A program made the position numbers and the translations under genes. Of a stretch of DNA of 64,000 nt, positions 1 through 8,195 are shown piece by piece. The stretch is taken from assembly GCA_934401725.1 (NCBI GenBank), contig CAKRSS010000004.1, positions 4,224-68,223 on the forward strand. The letters are read 5' to 3'. Source of the stretch: an uncultured Eubacteriales bacterium. Its GTDB lineage: Bacteria; Bacillota; Clostridia; Oscillospirales; CAG-272. The stretch's first letter is position 1. Each line of letters starts with the position of its first letter. Below the pieces are notes generated by a model. The model had not been told where the DNA came from and made no database searches. It saw only the letters and a list, made by a program, of their open reading frames with translations.

Positions 1-627
1 TCCGGCATCAACGCTTCCAAATACAGCTTCGCCATCACCGTTCGTGACGAGTCCGAGGTTCACGTGCTCATCGCCGAGGCAGTTGCCGCCGCATGGAGCT
101 CACTCGGCTTCAAGGTTTCGGTCAACCGCGTGACGGCCGTCGTCAACGACGACTACAACAAGCTGACCGACGAGATTGCGACCGACATCAAGGACGACGC
201 CTTCAACGAGGCGCTCTACGCCGGTAACTTCGAGGTCATAGCGCTTGATTACGTCTCCGCGTCTCCCGACGCGTTCGCAATGCTCGCACCGCTTGCAAAG
301 AGATTTGCAGGTCAGGCTATCGACATGACCACGCTCAACTACGAGGTTATGCCCCACATCACCGGCTTCGACGATGAAGAGTACAATGCTCTCATCGAGC
401 AGGCGTTCGCGGAGAAGGACATCACCAAGAGAGCAACCCTGCTGCACGACGCAGAGAAGATGCTGCTCGACGAGATGCCTATCATCCCCATCATTTTCAA
501 CCAGGATGCATACGTGATAAGCAAGGAGCTGTCCAAGTACGACTCCACCTACTACGCCACGCGTATCTTCACCAAAACCAAGCTCAAGAATTACGAGCTG
601 TACGTCGAGACGACGGCGGCTGAGTAA
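1..627 (+). CDS. ABC transporter solute-binding protein, family 5 (C-terminal part)
   Basis: The reading frame is open from the first base of the window, so the gene starts upstream. The visible ~208 residues fit the C-terminal lobe of an oligopeptide/nickel-type (SBP family 5) binding protein: a stretch on assigning residues to a membrane-released lobe, then the typical late segment with YNALIEQAF, a helix of the form LLHDAEKMLLDEMPIIPI and a tail with a hydrophobic strand (IIFNQDAYVIS). Such proteins are exported lipoproteins that deliver peptides to a permease. No signal peptide or permease is visible, because the upstream part lies outside the window and a terminator follows directly, so it is the last gene of its operon. 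Substrate cannot be inferred. Confidence 0.8.
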   Translation, partial: SGINASKYSFAITVRDESEVHVLIAEAVAAAWSSLGFKVSVNRVTAVVNDDYNKLTDEIATDIKDDAFNEALYAGNFEVIALDYVSASPDAFAMLAPLAKRFAGQAIDMTTLNYEVMPHITGFDDEEYNALIEQAFAEKDITKRATLLHDAEKMLLDEMPIIPIIFNQDAYVISKELSKYDSTYYATRIFTKTKLKNYELYVETTAAE

Positions 628-634
628 GACAAAG

Positions 635-670
635 AAAAACGGCTCCCTTGTGGGAGCCGTTTTTCTTTTT
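635..670 (+). terminator. Rho-independent terminator after the solute-binding protein gene
   Basis: ACGGCTCCC (639-647) pairs with GGGAGCCGT (652-660) across a 4-base loop and is followed by a run of T with one C. It sits 12 bases after the stop codon. Confidence 0.9.
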
Positions 671-682
671 AGGCCGTGGTTA

Positions 683-711
683 TTGACACGGGCGGGTTTT
701 TACTGTAAAAT
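683..711 (+). promoter_or_regulatory. Sigma-A promoter of the metallophosphoesterase gene
   Basis: TTGACA at 683-688, 17 bp spacer, TAAAAT at 706-711. It lies just after the preceding terminator and 60 bases before the chosen start. Confidence 0.7.
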
Positions 712-771
712 TATCAGGGCGTCATCCGCGAATTGCGCGTGGCGCCTCAAAAAAAGAAAGTGAGTCAGCCT

Positions 772-1878
772 ATGAAACGCATTCCGGACGCCTTTTTCAC
801 AACGCCGGTGGTTTACGCCGTCGGCCACAATTATCAGATACTCGTCCCCGTCAGCTGCGAGACGCTTATGTGGGTGGCGGTCGGCGACCGCTGCTATTAC
901 GACGATTCCAACGGCATTCTCCGTTCCGACGTCACCACGCACCGCGTGACGGTGCCAATGGAGGAGCTTGACCGAGCGGGGCGGTACACCGTCTGCTTCC
1001 GCCGCGTCATCGAGCGCAAGCCCTACTTCTCCGAGACGGGCGACATTGAGTATTACGAGTCGCCCTTCCGCCCCATCACGCGCGAGACGGTCAACATCTA
1101 CCACATTTCCGACGCGCACAACCGCGTCGAGCAGCCGGTTGCGGCTGGGCGCTTCTTCGGCAACGGGCTCGATCTGCTCATGCTAAACGGCGATATACCA
1201 AACCACAGCGGCGAAATTTCGTTCCTGACTACCATACACAAGATCGGCTCGGAGCTGACCGACGGTGAGATCCCGATTGTCTTTTCGCGCGGCAACCACG
1301 ACATGCGCGGCATTCACGCCGAGCACATAGCCGAGCACACGCCGACCGACAACGGCCGCTCCTACTACTCCTTCCGGCTCGGCCACATCTGGGGGCTGGT
1401 GCTCGACTGCGGCGAGGACAAGGGCGATTTCAACGCCGAGTACGGCAACACCGTCTGCTGCGCCGACTTTCGCCGCCGCGAGACCGAGTACATACGTTCG
1501 GTAGTTGCGCACTGCCGCGAGGAGTACGCGGCGGACGGCGTCAAAAACCGGCTTGTCATCGCGCACAATCCGTTCACGCAGCGCTACGCCGACAAATTCG
1601 ACATCGAGACCGACACCTACAGCGAGTGGGCGCGCATTCTGCGCGAGGAAGTGCATCCGCAGCTCATGATGGCGGGGCACACGCACAAGTGCTACATCAC
1701 GCCAGTCGGCGGCGAGCGCGACGCGCTCGGGCAGCCCTGTCCCGTTGTTGTTGGTTCGCGCCCGCAGAAGGACGGCCCCTTCTGGGGCTGCGCGCTGACG
1801 CTGTCGCCCGACGGCTGTCAGGTCACATTCAACAGCAGCGACGGCGAGACGGGCGAGAGCCAGTATCTGAAGTTCTGA
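772..1878 (+). CDS. Calcineurin-like metallophosphoesterase
   Basis: Predicted dinuclear-metal phosphoesterase of 368 residues. The metal-binding motifs appear in order: D114 and H116 in ISDAH, D141 in LNGD, N175-H176 in RGNHD, and GHTH near residue 305. A first domain of about 100 residues with beta-rich character precedes the catalytic part, as in purple-acid-phosphatase-like proteins. No signal peptide is seen, so it is probably cytoplasmic. The ATG at 772 is chosen because a purine-rich GAAAGTGAG lies upstream; a TTG at 733 in the same frame is possible but would add a basic tail. It is monocistronic with its own promoter. Substrate unknown. Confidence 0.85.
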   Translation: MKRIPDAFFTTPVVYAVGHNYQILVPVSCETLMWVAVGDRCYYDDSNGILRSDVTTHRVTVPMEELDRAGRYTVCFRRVIERKPYFSETGDIEYYESPFRPITRETVNIYHISDAHNRVEQPVAAGRFFGNGLDLLMLNGDIPNHSGEISFLTTIHKIGSELTDGEIPIVFSRGNHDMRGIHAEHIAEHTPTDNGRSYYSFRLGHIWGLVLDCGEDKGDFNAEYGNTVCCADFRRRETEYIRSVVAHCREEYAADGVKNRLVIAHNPFTQRYADKFDIETDTYSEWARILREEVHPQLMMAGHTHKCYITPVGGERDALGQPCPVVVGSRPQKDGPFWGCALTLSPDGCQVTFNSSDGETGESQYLKF

Positions 1879-2053
1879 TGTTTGAATTCGGCTTTTAAGG
1901 TACTAATTGTGGCTTTTTATGGCCGTTTTGAGTCGAAACAACCGGCGGTTGACCGAAAAACTCTGTTTGGTTGATTGAAAACGCCAATCAGTCGCTTTAC
2001 TCGGGTGGTGTCGGGTGGTATCATGGAGGCACCGAAGAAAGGAAGGTATCAAC

Positions 2054-2551
2054 ATGAGCACATTAGGTCAGAGAATTGCCGAGCTTCGTTCAGGGCGCGG
2101 CGTAAAACAAAACGAGCTTGCCGAGCGGCTGGGCGTCAGCGCGCAGGCGGTGAGCAAATGGGAAAACGATATTTCGTGTCCCGACATAAGCGTTCTTCCG
2201 CAACTTGCGGATGAGCTCGGGGTGACGGTCGACGAGCTGCTCACCGGCAATGAGCGCGGACCCGTAGTCCGCATGATGACTGAGGAGGAGCGCAAAAAGA
2301 AGCTGGATTCGATGGTGTTTCGCGTCATCGTCGACAGCGGGGACGGCGACCGCGTGCGCGTCAATCTGCCGATGCCGCTGGTCAGGGCTGGGCTCGCCAT
2401 TGGCGTAAGCATGCCGCAGGTGACGGAAAACGCGGCGCTGAGCAATATCGACATGGCCGAAATTGTCAAGCTGGTCGAGCAGGGCTTGGTCGGCAAGCTG
2501 GTCGAGGTGGACAGCGCGGACGGCGATCATGTCGAGATATTCGTTGAATAA
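2054..2551 (+). CDS. XRE-family regulator with YvlB/LiaX-like C-terminal segment
   Basis: Residues 1-65 form a Cro/C1-type helix-turn-helix (LGVSAQAVSKWEND is the recognition helix region). The C-terminal half, with DGDRVRVNLPMPLVRAGL and a final KLVEVDSADGDHVEIFVE, resembles the N-terminal segment found in YvlB/LiaX-type SHOCT-like proteins, which respond to envelope stress; this resemblance is from memory of the family and not tested. The ATG at 2054 follows a clear AAAGGAAGG ribosome-binding site. The stop codon overlaps the ATG of the next small membrane gene by one base, so the two are translationally coupled. Confidence 0.8.
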   Translation: MSTLGQRIAELRSGRGVKQNELAERLGVSAQAVSKWENDISCPDISVLPQLADELGVTVDELLTGNERGPVVRMMTEEERKKKLDSMVFRVIVDSGDGDRVRVNLPMPLVRAGLAIGVSMPQVTENAALSNIDMAEIVKLVEQGLVGKLVEVDSADGDHVEIFVE

Positions 2552-2811
2552 TGAGAATTTACATCAAAAACGAGGACAAAAAGCACGGATTTTGGATACT
2601 GATTCCGTCGGTGCTGCTGTTCAATCACCTTGCCATGCTCATCGTGTGGTTTGGCCTGCGGTGCGCGCCGCAGACGCGCGAAAAAACGCCCCCGCTGCGC
2701 GCGCTCATGGGCTTTGTCCGCGCCTACTGGCGCTCCAGGGTGCGGCACCCGCTGCTATACCTCGCCGACGTCCGCTCGTCCGGCGGGAGCGCAGTCAAAG
2801 TCAAGCTGTGA
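2551..2811 (+). CDS. Small membrane protein, function unknown
   Basis: An 86-residue protein with one hydrophobic segment around residues 13-35 (FWILIPSVLLFNHLAMLIVWFGL) and a basic tail, so probably one membrane span. It starts in a TAATG overlap with the XRE/YvlB-like regulator, which argues that it is real and works with it, perhaps as its membrane partner. I recognise no family. Confidence 0.6.
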   Translation: MRIYIKNEDKKHGFWILIPSVLLFNHLAMLIVWFGLRCAPQTREKTPPLRALMGFVRAYWRSRVRHPLLYLADVRSSGGSAVKVKL

Positions 2812-3371
2812 GGGGGCGACTTTCGGGGCTTTGCCCCGAACCCCACCAAGGGGGCTTTTTGAAAAAAGCCCCCTTGGAACCCGCAAAAACTTTCACGAAT
2901 GGACTGGTTAAAGTCTGTGGGACGCCGGGGCGTGAGGCTTTGGGCGTTTAAGTGCATGCGGTGCGGAATCACACGATGGTTCAGCACCGCCCTGCTTCGC
3001 GTGCGGTGTGCTGTCGCAAAAATACCCTGCCTATGGTGGTCAACGTACAATGGGACACGCATTTCACCGTAGTGGGCGGTTTACATTTTGCGGCAGCGCA
3101 CCGCACGCGAAGCAGGGCGGTGCTGAACCATCGTGTGATTCCGCACCGCATGCACTTAAACGCCCAAAGCCGTACGTCATGTCCGTCCGCAGACCTTAAC
3201 CCGCCCAAATTTATGAAAGTTTCGCCCGCCTTTTCAAAGGCGGCACGGATCCAACGCCGTGTGGCGTTGGTCGCCGCCCGCAGGCGGCGAAACACTCCCC
3301 ACGTTAGCCGCGCTCCGCAGACGGCGGAACACCCCTTGCGCTGGTCGCGCTCCGCAGAGCGCGGAATCCTC
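2812..3371. repeat. Non-coding stretch with large inverted repeat
   Basis: No gene is credible here. From 2823 to 2876 there are two GC-rich hairpins (GGGGCTTTGCCCC; AAGGGGGC...GCCCCCTT). Then come two arms in opposite orientation, 2884-3021 and 3086-3229, around a 64-base centre. The inner ~85 bases of the arms (2937-3021 and 3086-3170) are almost identical and the outer parts are diverged. From 3230 to 3370 there are further short hairpins of the form CGCAGNCGGCG. An open frame that crosses this region is a shadow of it. Confidence 0.8.
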
Positions 3372-4379
3372 TCACCCCGGAATTATTTCGAGTACGGTCG
3401 CGTCGCCGCGGAGGGTGAACGCGCCGGAGGCGGCGGGGATAAAGACACACTGCCCGGCGTTGATTTGGTGGACGTCGCCCGACATGTCGAGCAGAGCCTC
3501 GCCGCCGACACAGAGAAGACAGTGAAAACCCGATGCGTCCGCAGAGAGATGGCGCGGCGAGGTGATGTGGCGACGGTAGACGCGGAAAAAGTCGCAGTGC
3601 GCGAGAAGCTCACCGTCGCGACAGGCTGCGGGAACCGGCCTGTAGTCCGGGCTCTTCTCGGCGCAAAAACGCAGCGCGTCAATCTCACCGGCGGTGAATG
3701 GGCGCACCACATCAAGCGCCTGCGCGATGTGCAGCTCGCGCGGCTTGCCGTCGAGCCCCAAACGCCCGTAGTCGTAAACGCGATAGGTCAGGTCGCTGTT
3801 CTGCTGAATTTCGGCAATCAGTATGCCCGCACCGATGGAGTGAACCATGCCCGCCGGTATGAAAAATACGTCCCCCGCGTGCACCTCGACCTGATGCAGC
3901 ACGCCTGACGGGTTGCCGCCCTCCAGCGCCGCGCCGAGCTTACGTGCGCCCATGCCCGGCTCGAGACCGTAGACCAGACGCGCGCCCGGACGGGCGTCGA
4001 TAACGTACCACATTTCGGTTTTGCCCGAGTCGTGCTCGACGCGCGCGGCGTATGCGTCGTCGGGGTGCACCTGTACGGACAGCCGGTCGGCGGCGTCAAT
4101 CAGCTTGACAAGCAGCGGAAACCGCCCGCCGTCGTAGTCCGCGGAGACGACGTCGCAACCGACCTCAGCTATGTACTGCGAGAGCGTGCGCCCCGCGAAC
4201 GCGCCGTTCATAATCACGCTGTCGCGCCCCGGACGCACCGTCAGCTCCCAGCTCTCGCCGATATTGGTCTCGCGGTCGCCCTTGCCGTAGCGCGAGTTCA
4301 GCTCGTGTCCGCCCCAGATGAGCGGCACGGTTATTCCCGAGAGAAAAAGCGGGTAGCGCGTTTTTTGCGTTTCTGCCAT
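3372..4379 (-). CDS. manA: Class I mannose-6-phosphate isomerase
   Basis: Interconverts mannose 6-phosphate and fructose 6-phosphate using a zinc ion in a cupin fold. The protein has 335 residues, about the usual length for the short Firmicutes type. Visible family features are IWGG near the start, VQVHPDD with the zinc-binding histidine, KTEMWYV with the zinc-binding glutamate, IPAGMVHSIG with a further histidine, and the YRVYDYGR catalytic arginine region. The ATG lies after GAGGTATCGAC. It is downstream of tRNA-Val on the same strand, but a terminator separates them, and no clear promoter of its own is visible. Confidence 0.93.
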   Translation of the reverse strand: MAETQKTRYPLFLSGITVPLIWGGHELNSRYGKGDRETNIGESWELTVRPGRDSVIMNGAFAGRTLSQYIAEVGCDVVSADYDGGRFPLLVKLIDAADRLSVQVHPDDAYAARVEHDSGKTEMWYVIDARPGARLVYGLEPGMGARKLGAALEGGNPSGVLHQVEVHAGDVFFIPAGMVHSIGAGILIAEIQQNSDLTYRVYDYGRLGLDGKPRELHIAQALDVVRPFTAGEIDALRFCAEKSPDYRPVPAACRDGELLAHCDFFRVYRRHITSPRHLSADASGFHCLLCVGGEALLDMSGDVHQINAGQCVFIPAASGAFTLRGDATVLEIIPG

Positions 4380-4398
4380 GTCGATACCTCCGAATAAT

Positions 4399-4431
4399 GA
4401 AAAAACACATCCGCTGTGCAGATGTGTTTTT
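4399..4431 (-). terminator. Terminator between tRNA-Val and manA
   Basis: On the minus strand ACACATC pairs with GATGTGT (4405-4411 and 4421-4427) around a 9-base loop and is followed by a run of six T. It ends the tRNA transcript; the A-run on the other side makes it potentially bidirectional. Confidence 0.8.
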
Positions 4432-4434
4432 GTT

Positions 4435-4511
4435 TGGTGGAGACAGTTGGAGTTGAACCAACGACCCCATGCATGTCAAGCATGTACTCTAACCAACTGA
4501 GCTATGCCTCC
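4435..4511 (-). tRNA. tRNA-Val(GAC)
   Basis: Cloverleaf on the minus strand: acceptor GGAGGCA pairs with TGTCTCC, the D arm contains AGTTGGTTA, the anticodon stem CATGC/GCATG encloses loop TTGACAT with anticodon GAC, and the T arm contains GGTTCAACTCC. CCA is encoded. Valine identity follows from the GAC anticodon. Confidence 0.93.
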
Positions 4512-4522
4512 GAACCTTGCAT

Positions 4523-4551
4523 ATTATAGCACACATTTTTCAGGTTTGCAA
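4523..4551 (-). promoter_or_regulatory. Sigma-A promoter of tRNA-Val
   Basis: On the minus strand TTGCAA (4551-4546), 17 bp, TATAAT (4528-4523), 11 bases before the mature tRNA. Confidence 0.8.
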
Positions 4552-4598
4552 TAGGTTTTTGTAAAAAAATAAAATTTTTTTTCTGAGGCAAAACGCTC

Positions 4599-4627
4599 TT
4601 GTAAAAAACCTCATTTAATGATATAAT
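4599..4627 (+). promoter_or_regulatory. Sigma-A promoter of the NusG-II/Gx/ApbE operon
   Basis: TTGTAA at 4599-4604, 17 bp, TATAAT at 4622-4627. The transcript would begin near 4634 and have a leader of about 120 bases containing a MITE remnant. Confidence 0.75.
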
Positions 4628-4697
4628 TATTGTGGCAATTAATTTGCACTTTTGGGGCGCGTTCAGGTCTGAGTGGCGCAGAGCCCCGGATATTATC

Positions 4698-4737
4698 AAG
4701 GCATCACCGCGCAATACCCGAATGGCACGGTGAAGCC
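4698..4737 (+). mobile_element. Short MITE derivative (both ends, no centre)
   Basis: AAGGCATCACCGCGCAAT at the left end is followed, after only a few bases, by the right end GGCACGGTGAAGCC. Compared with the 166-bp copies at 38805 and 60720, the whole interior is missing. It lies in the leader between promoter and gene. Confidence 0.7.
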
Positions 4738-4755
4738 CGGACGGAGGTGTCGGTT

Positions 4756-5127
4756 GTGCCGAAAACCAAACCCACGCCGGCTGACCTTATTCCAGTTGCC
4801 GTGGTGCTCGCGCTCGCGCTCCTGATATGGCTCACTGTCCTTTCGGGAGACGCCGGGAGGTACGTCGAGGTGACTGTGGCGGGGCAGGGGACGGAGCGCT
4901 ACCCGCTCGCTGCCGACCGAACGCTCGAGCTTGATTCGCGCGGCGTCCGGCTGACTGTCGTCATAGATGGCGGCGAGGTCTGTGTCTGGCAGGCGGACTG
5001 CCCGGACGGCGTCTGCGTCGCAACCGGGCGCATCAGCCGTACAGGGCAGAGCATAGTCTGCGCGCCTGCGGGGGTCGTAATACGTGTCGTGGGAGGTGAG
5101 CAGGATGCCGACGGTATCGCAGGGTAA
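4756..5127 (+). CDS. NusG domain II-containing protein
   Basis: A 123-residue protein with a single N-terminal membrane span (residues ~9-30, PADLIPVAVVLALALLIWLT) followed by a small extracytoplasmic domain of the NusG domain II type, ending with the family hallmark WQADCPDGVCVATG and two cysteines. GTG at 4756 is preferred because GGAGGTG lies six bases before it; longer upstream frames would run through the MITE remnant. It overlaps the next gene. In Clostridia this family is commonly encoded beside a Gx transporter and ApbE, as here, pointing to membrane flavin or redox chemistry. Confidence 0.8.
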   Translation: MPKTKPTPADLIPVAVVLALALLIWLTVLSGDAGRYVEVTVAGQGTERYPLAADRTLELDSRGVRLTVVIDGGEVCVWQADCPDGVCVATGRISRTGQSIVCAPAGVVIRVVGGEQDADGIAG

Positions 5128-5644
5128 GAGCCGCGCGGCACGCGTCGCGCGCGACGGCGTGCTGGCAGCACTTGCACTGCTGTTTTCTTACGTCGAGTCG
5201 CTTTTGCCGCTCGGACATGTGCTGCCGCTGCCGGGATTCCGGGTGGGGCTCGCCAACGTCGTCGTGACGCTGGTGCTGTTCGAGCTCGGGATGGGCGATG
5301 CGGCGGTTGTCGCGCTTATAAAGACGGTCGTCTCGGCGCTGCTGTTCGGAAGTCCGGTTTCCTTCGCCTTCTCGGCTGCGGGGACGGCACTCTCGTTCGG
5401 CGGACTTGCGCTCATCCGGCGCGTGGTTCCGGACAGGCTCAGCTATGTCGGTATATGCATCGCGGGCGCGGCGCTGCACAACAGCGGCCAGATCTGCGCG
5501 GCGATGGTGATTTTCGGCGTCGGCGTTGCGACGTATCTGCCGGTGCTGCTGGCGGCGTCGGTGGTTCTCGGCGGCGTTTGCGGCGGCGTGGTCTGCCTTA
5601 TCGCACCGGCGTTCAGAAAAATTCTCGGAGGTCGGGCGGCGTGA
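5105..5644 (+). CDS. Gx transporter family membrane protein
   Basis: A 179-residue very hydrophobic protein with about five or six membrane spans. The segment LPLGHVLPLPGFRVGLANVV is typical of the family annotated Gx transporter or heptaprenyl diphosphate synthase component I, which resembles the S component of energy-coupling-factor transporters. The ATG at 5105 has GGGAGGTGAGCAGG before it, and its start lies inside the NusG-II gene, so the two are coupled. Its place between NusG-II and ApbE suggests a role in flavin or quinone-linked extracytoplasmic redox function; the transported compound is not known. Confidence 0.78.
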   Translation: MPTVSQGKSRAARVARDGVLAALALLFSYVESLLPLGHVLPLPGFRVGLANVVVTLVLFELGMGDAAVVALIKTVVSALLFGSPVSFAFSAAGTALSFGGLALIRRVVPDRLSYVGICIAGAALHNSGQICAAMVIFGVGVATYLPVLLAASVVLGGVCGGVVCLIAPAFRKILGGRAA

Positions 5645-5674
5645 GCACAGGAAATTCCCGGGGGTGGCAGTGCG

Positions 5675-6733
5675 ATGAATATTGAGTACAATAAAAGCCG
5701 AGCGCGCCACGTGCCCGCGACGCGCGCGCTTGCGACGGCGCTGTCCGCGCTGCTGCTTACGGCGTCGCTCGCGGTGCTGCTTCTGCCGCTTGCCGCCTGC
5801 TCACGGGAGGAGTATCGTCGGATAACGATTTTCGCTATGGACACCCCCGTCACGATACAGATAAACGCCTCGTACAGTGGGGCTGATCACGTGCTCGCCG
5901 AGTGCGAGCGCATACTGAACCGACTCGACGGCCTTCTCTCGCGCACGCGCGAGGGCAGCGACGTCTGGAGGATAAATCACAACCTTGTGACCGAGGGGCT
6001 GGACGCCGACACAGTCGCGCTGCTCCGGGCGGCAATTTACGTCTCCGAGCAGACGGACGGCGCGTTCGACGTGACCGTAGCGCCGCTTATCGAGCTGTGG
6101 GAGACCTGCCGCGACGCGGGACGGCTGCCCGAGGAATCCGAGCTCGAGAGGGCGCGCGGGCTCGTCGACTACCGGGCGCTGACGCTCGAGGGCGACACGC
6201 TCACAAAGTCGGATGCGGACGTCAGAATCGACCTCGGCGGCATCGCCAAGGGGTACGCGGCGGACGTCGTCGCCGACTATATGCGCTCGTGCGGCGTCGA
6301 ATACGGACTTGTGAACTTCGGCAGCTGCATTGCGGCGGTCGGAGAGAAGCCGGACGGCTCGCCATTCCGCATCGCCATACGCGACCCGGGCGACACGTCG
6401 GGTGTTGTGGGGTATGTGACCCTTGACGGCGGTGTGCTGTCGGTTACGGGCGACTATGAGAGATATTATGAGATAGACGGGCAGAGGTATCATCACGTTC
6501 TCTCACCCCGCACAGGCCGGCCTGCGGAGACGGTCTGGCACAGCGTGGCGGTGGTGTGCGGGAGCGGCGCGGTGGCCGACGCCATGTCGACGGCGCTGTT
6601 TGTGGCGGGCGACTATGAGCGGTACTACGCCGCCCTGCGCGGCACAGACCTCGCTTTTGAGGGCGTTTTCACCGGCGACGGCGGCACGTCTGCGAGCGCC
6701 GGTATTGCGGCGGACTTCGAGCCCGCAAAATAA
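5675..6733 (+). CDS. apbE: FAD:protein FMN transferase (ApbE family lipoprotein)
   Basis: Transfers FMN from FAD to a threonine of exported or membrane flavoproteins. The precursor has a basic start, a hydrophobic segment and a lipobox LAAC with the lipidated cysteine at residue 42. The mature part shows FAMDTPVTI near the start, DLGGIAKGYAAD around residue 190, HHVLSPRTGRP, and DAMSTALFV near the end, all ApbE signatures. Length of 352 residues is normal. It is the last gene of the three-gene operon. No target flavoprotein (for example Rnf subunits or an FMN-binding domain protein) is present in the window. Confidence 0.9.
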   Translation: MNIEYNKSRARHVPATRALATALSALLLTASLAVLLLPLAACSREEYRRITIFAMDTPVTIQINASYSGADHVLAECERILNRLDGLLSRTREGSDVWRINHNLVTEGLDADTVALLRAAIYVSEQTDGAFDVTVAPLIELWETCRDAGRLPEESELERARGLVDYRALTLEGDTLTKSDADVRIDLGGIAKGYAADVVADYMRSCGVEYGLVNFGSCIAAVGEKPDGSPFRIAIRDPGDTSGVVGYVTLDGGVLSVTGDYERYYEIDGQRYHHVLSPRTGRPAETVWHSVAVVCGSGAVADAMSTALFVAGDYERYYAALRGTDLAFEGVFTGDGGTSASAGIAADFEPAK

Positions 6734-6751
6734 ATTTTCTGGAGCAACCAA

Positions 6752-8191
6752 ATGACCGTGAAAACAAACGGAAGACCGGCCGCGGAGGACAGAGCGACCG
6801 TGGCCGAATATATCGGATACGTAAAAGAGGCGAACGAGCGCCGCCGCGCGGCGGGCGCGAGCCCGCGCGCCTTCATGCTGACCTTCGGCTGCCAGCAGAA
6901 CGAGGCGGACAGCGAGCGCTACGCCGGAATGGCCCGCGCCATGGGGTACGAGCTGACGCACGACGCCGCGGAGGCGGCGCTCATCGTGGTCAACACCTGC
7001 GCGGTGCGCGAGCACGCCGAGAAAAAGACACTGTCCATCATCGGACAGTACAAGCATCTGAAGCAAAAGAATCCCGATCTTATAATCGCCGTCGGCGGCT
7101 GCATGGTGACGCAGGAGCACCGGGCAAATGAGCTGAAACACAGCTATCCTTACGTCGACATCGTGTTCGGCACGTCGTCGATGGGCAGGCTGCCCGAGCT
7201 TATCTGGCGGCGCATGGGGGGGCAGGGGAGGCAGTTCTGCCGCCCCGAGGAGTACCATGTCAGCGAGGAGGTGCCGGTCAGCCGCGAGAGCAGCTACCGC
7301 GCGTGGGTGTCGGTCATGTATGGCTGCAACAATTTCTGCTCCTACTGCATCGTGCCCTACGTCCGCGGTCGCGAACGCAGCCGCCGCCCCGAGCACATCG
7401 TGTGCGAGGTGCGCGAGCTGGCGGAGGCGGGCTACCGTGACATCACGCTGCTCGGGCAGAACGTCAATTCCTACGGTCGCGACCTCGGAGAGGGCTACGA
7501 CTTTGCCGACCTCATCACCGAAATCTCGGCAATCCCCGGCGACTTCCGCCTGCGCTTTATGACCAGTCACCCCAAGGACGCGACGCGCAAGCTGGTCGAC
7601 GCCATGGCGGCGTCGGACAAGGTGGCGCGCCAGTTCCACCTGCCGCTGCAGTCGGGCAGCGACCGCGTGCTGAAGGTTATGAACCGCCACTACGACACGG
7701 CGAAATATCTTGACACGGTCGACTATATCCGCGAGCGCATGCCCGACATCGCGCTCACGACAGACATTATCGTCGGCTTCCCCGGCGAGACGGAGGAGGA
7801 CTTTGAGGCGACGCTCGACATGCTACGCCGCGTCAGGTTCGACATGATATTCTCGTTCATATACTCGCCCCGCCGTGGCACGCCTGCCGCGGACATGCCG
7901 GATCAGGTGCCCGAGGAGGTCAAGAGCGCGCGGTTTGCGCGTCTGCTCGAGGTGCAGAACGCCATCTCGGCCGAGATAAACCGCGGCAGCGAGGGGAAGA
8001 CGCTGCGCGTGCTGTGCGACGGCGTCAGCAAGAACGATCCGTCGCTTTACAGCGGCCGCACGGACGGCAACAAAATAGTATTTTTCGCCGGCACGCCCGA
8101 GGATACCGGGCGGTATGTCGACGTCAACATAGAACGCAGTGAAGCGTTCGCCCTTTACGGGACAAAATCAGATAAAAATCAAGGAGAATAA
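6752..8191 (+). CDS. miaB: tRNA-2-methylthio-N6-dimethylallyladenosine synthase MiaB
   Basis: Radical-SAM methylthiotransferase acting on A37 of tRNAs that read UNN codons. The N-terminal domain has the three cluster cysteines C47 (TFGCQQNEAD), C83 (VNTCAVREHAEKK) and C117 (GGCM). The radical-SAM triad is C192, C196 and C199 in YGCNNFCSYC, followed by GQNVNSYG and HLPLQSGS. A TRAM domain fills the last ~65 residues. Length of 479 residues includes an N-terminal extension of about 40 residues. It begins the miaB-ylbF-mutS-mutL run also seen in Bacillus. Confidence 0.95.
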   Translation: MTVKTNGRPAAEDRATVAEYIGYVKEANERRRAAGASPRAFMLTFGCQQNEADSERYAGMARAMGYELTHDAAEAALIVVNTCAVREHAEKKTLSIIGQYKHLKQKNPDLIIAVGGCMVTQEHRANELKHSYPYVDIVFGTSSMGRLPELIWRRMGGQGRQFCRPEEYHVSEEVPVSRESSYRAWVSVMYGCNNFCSYCIVPYVRGRERSRRPEHIVCEVRELAEAGYRDITLLGQNVNSYGRDLGEGYDFADLITEISAIPGDFRLRFMTSHPKDATRKLVDAMAASDKVARQFHLPLQSGSDRVLKVMNRHYDTAKYLDTVDYIRERMPDIALTTDIIVGFPGETEEDFEATLDMLRRVRFDMIFSFIYSPRRGTPAADMPDQVPEEVKSARFARLLEVQNAISAEINRGSEGKTLRVLCDGVSKNDPSLYSGRTDGNKIVFFAGTPEDTGRYVDVNIERSEAFALYGTKSDKNQGE

Positions 8192-8195
8192 ACCA

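Noticed and set aside
2952..3908. Long plus-strand open frame of 318 codons
   Set aside because: It runs across the inverted repeat and antisense to manA, with no family signal and no ribosome-binding site.
6503..7690. Long minus-strand open frame opposite apbE and miaB
   Set aside because: It is a GC-rich shadow of two certain genes and has a compositionally biased protein.
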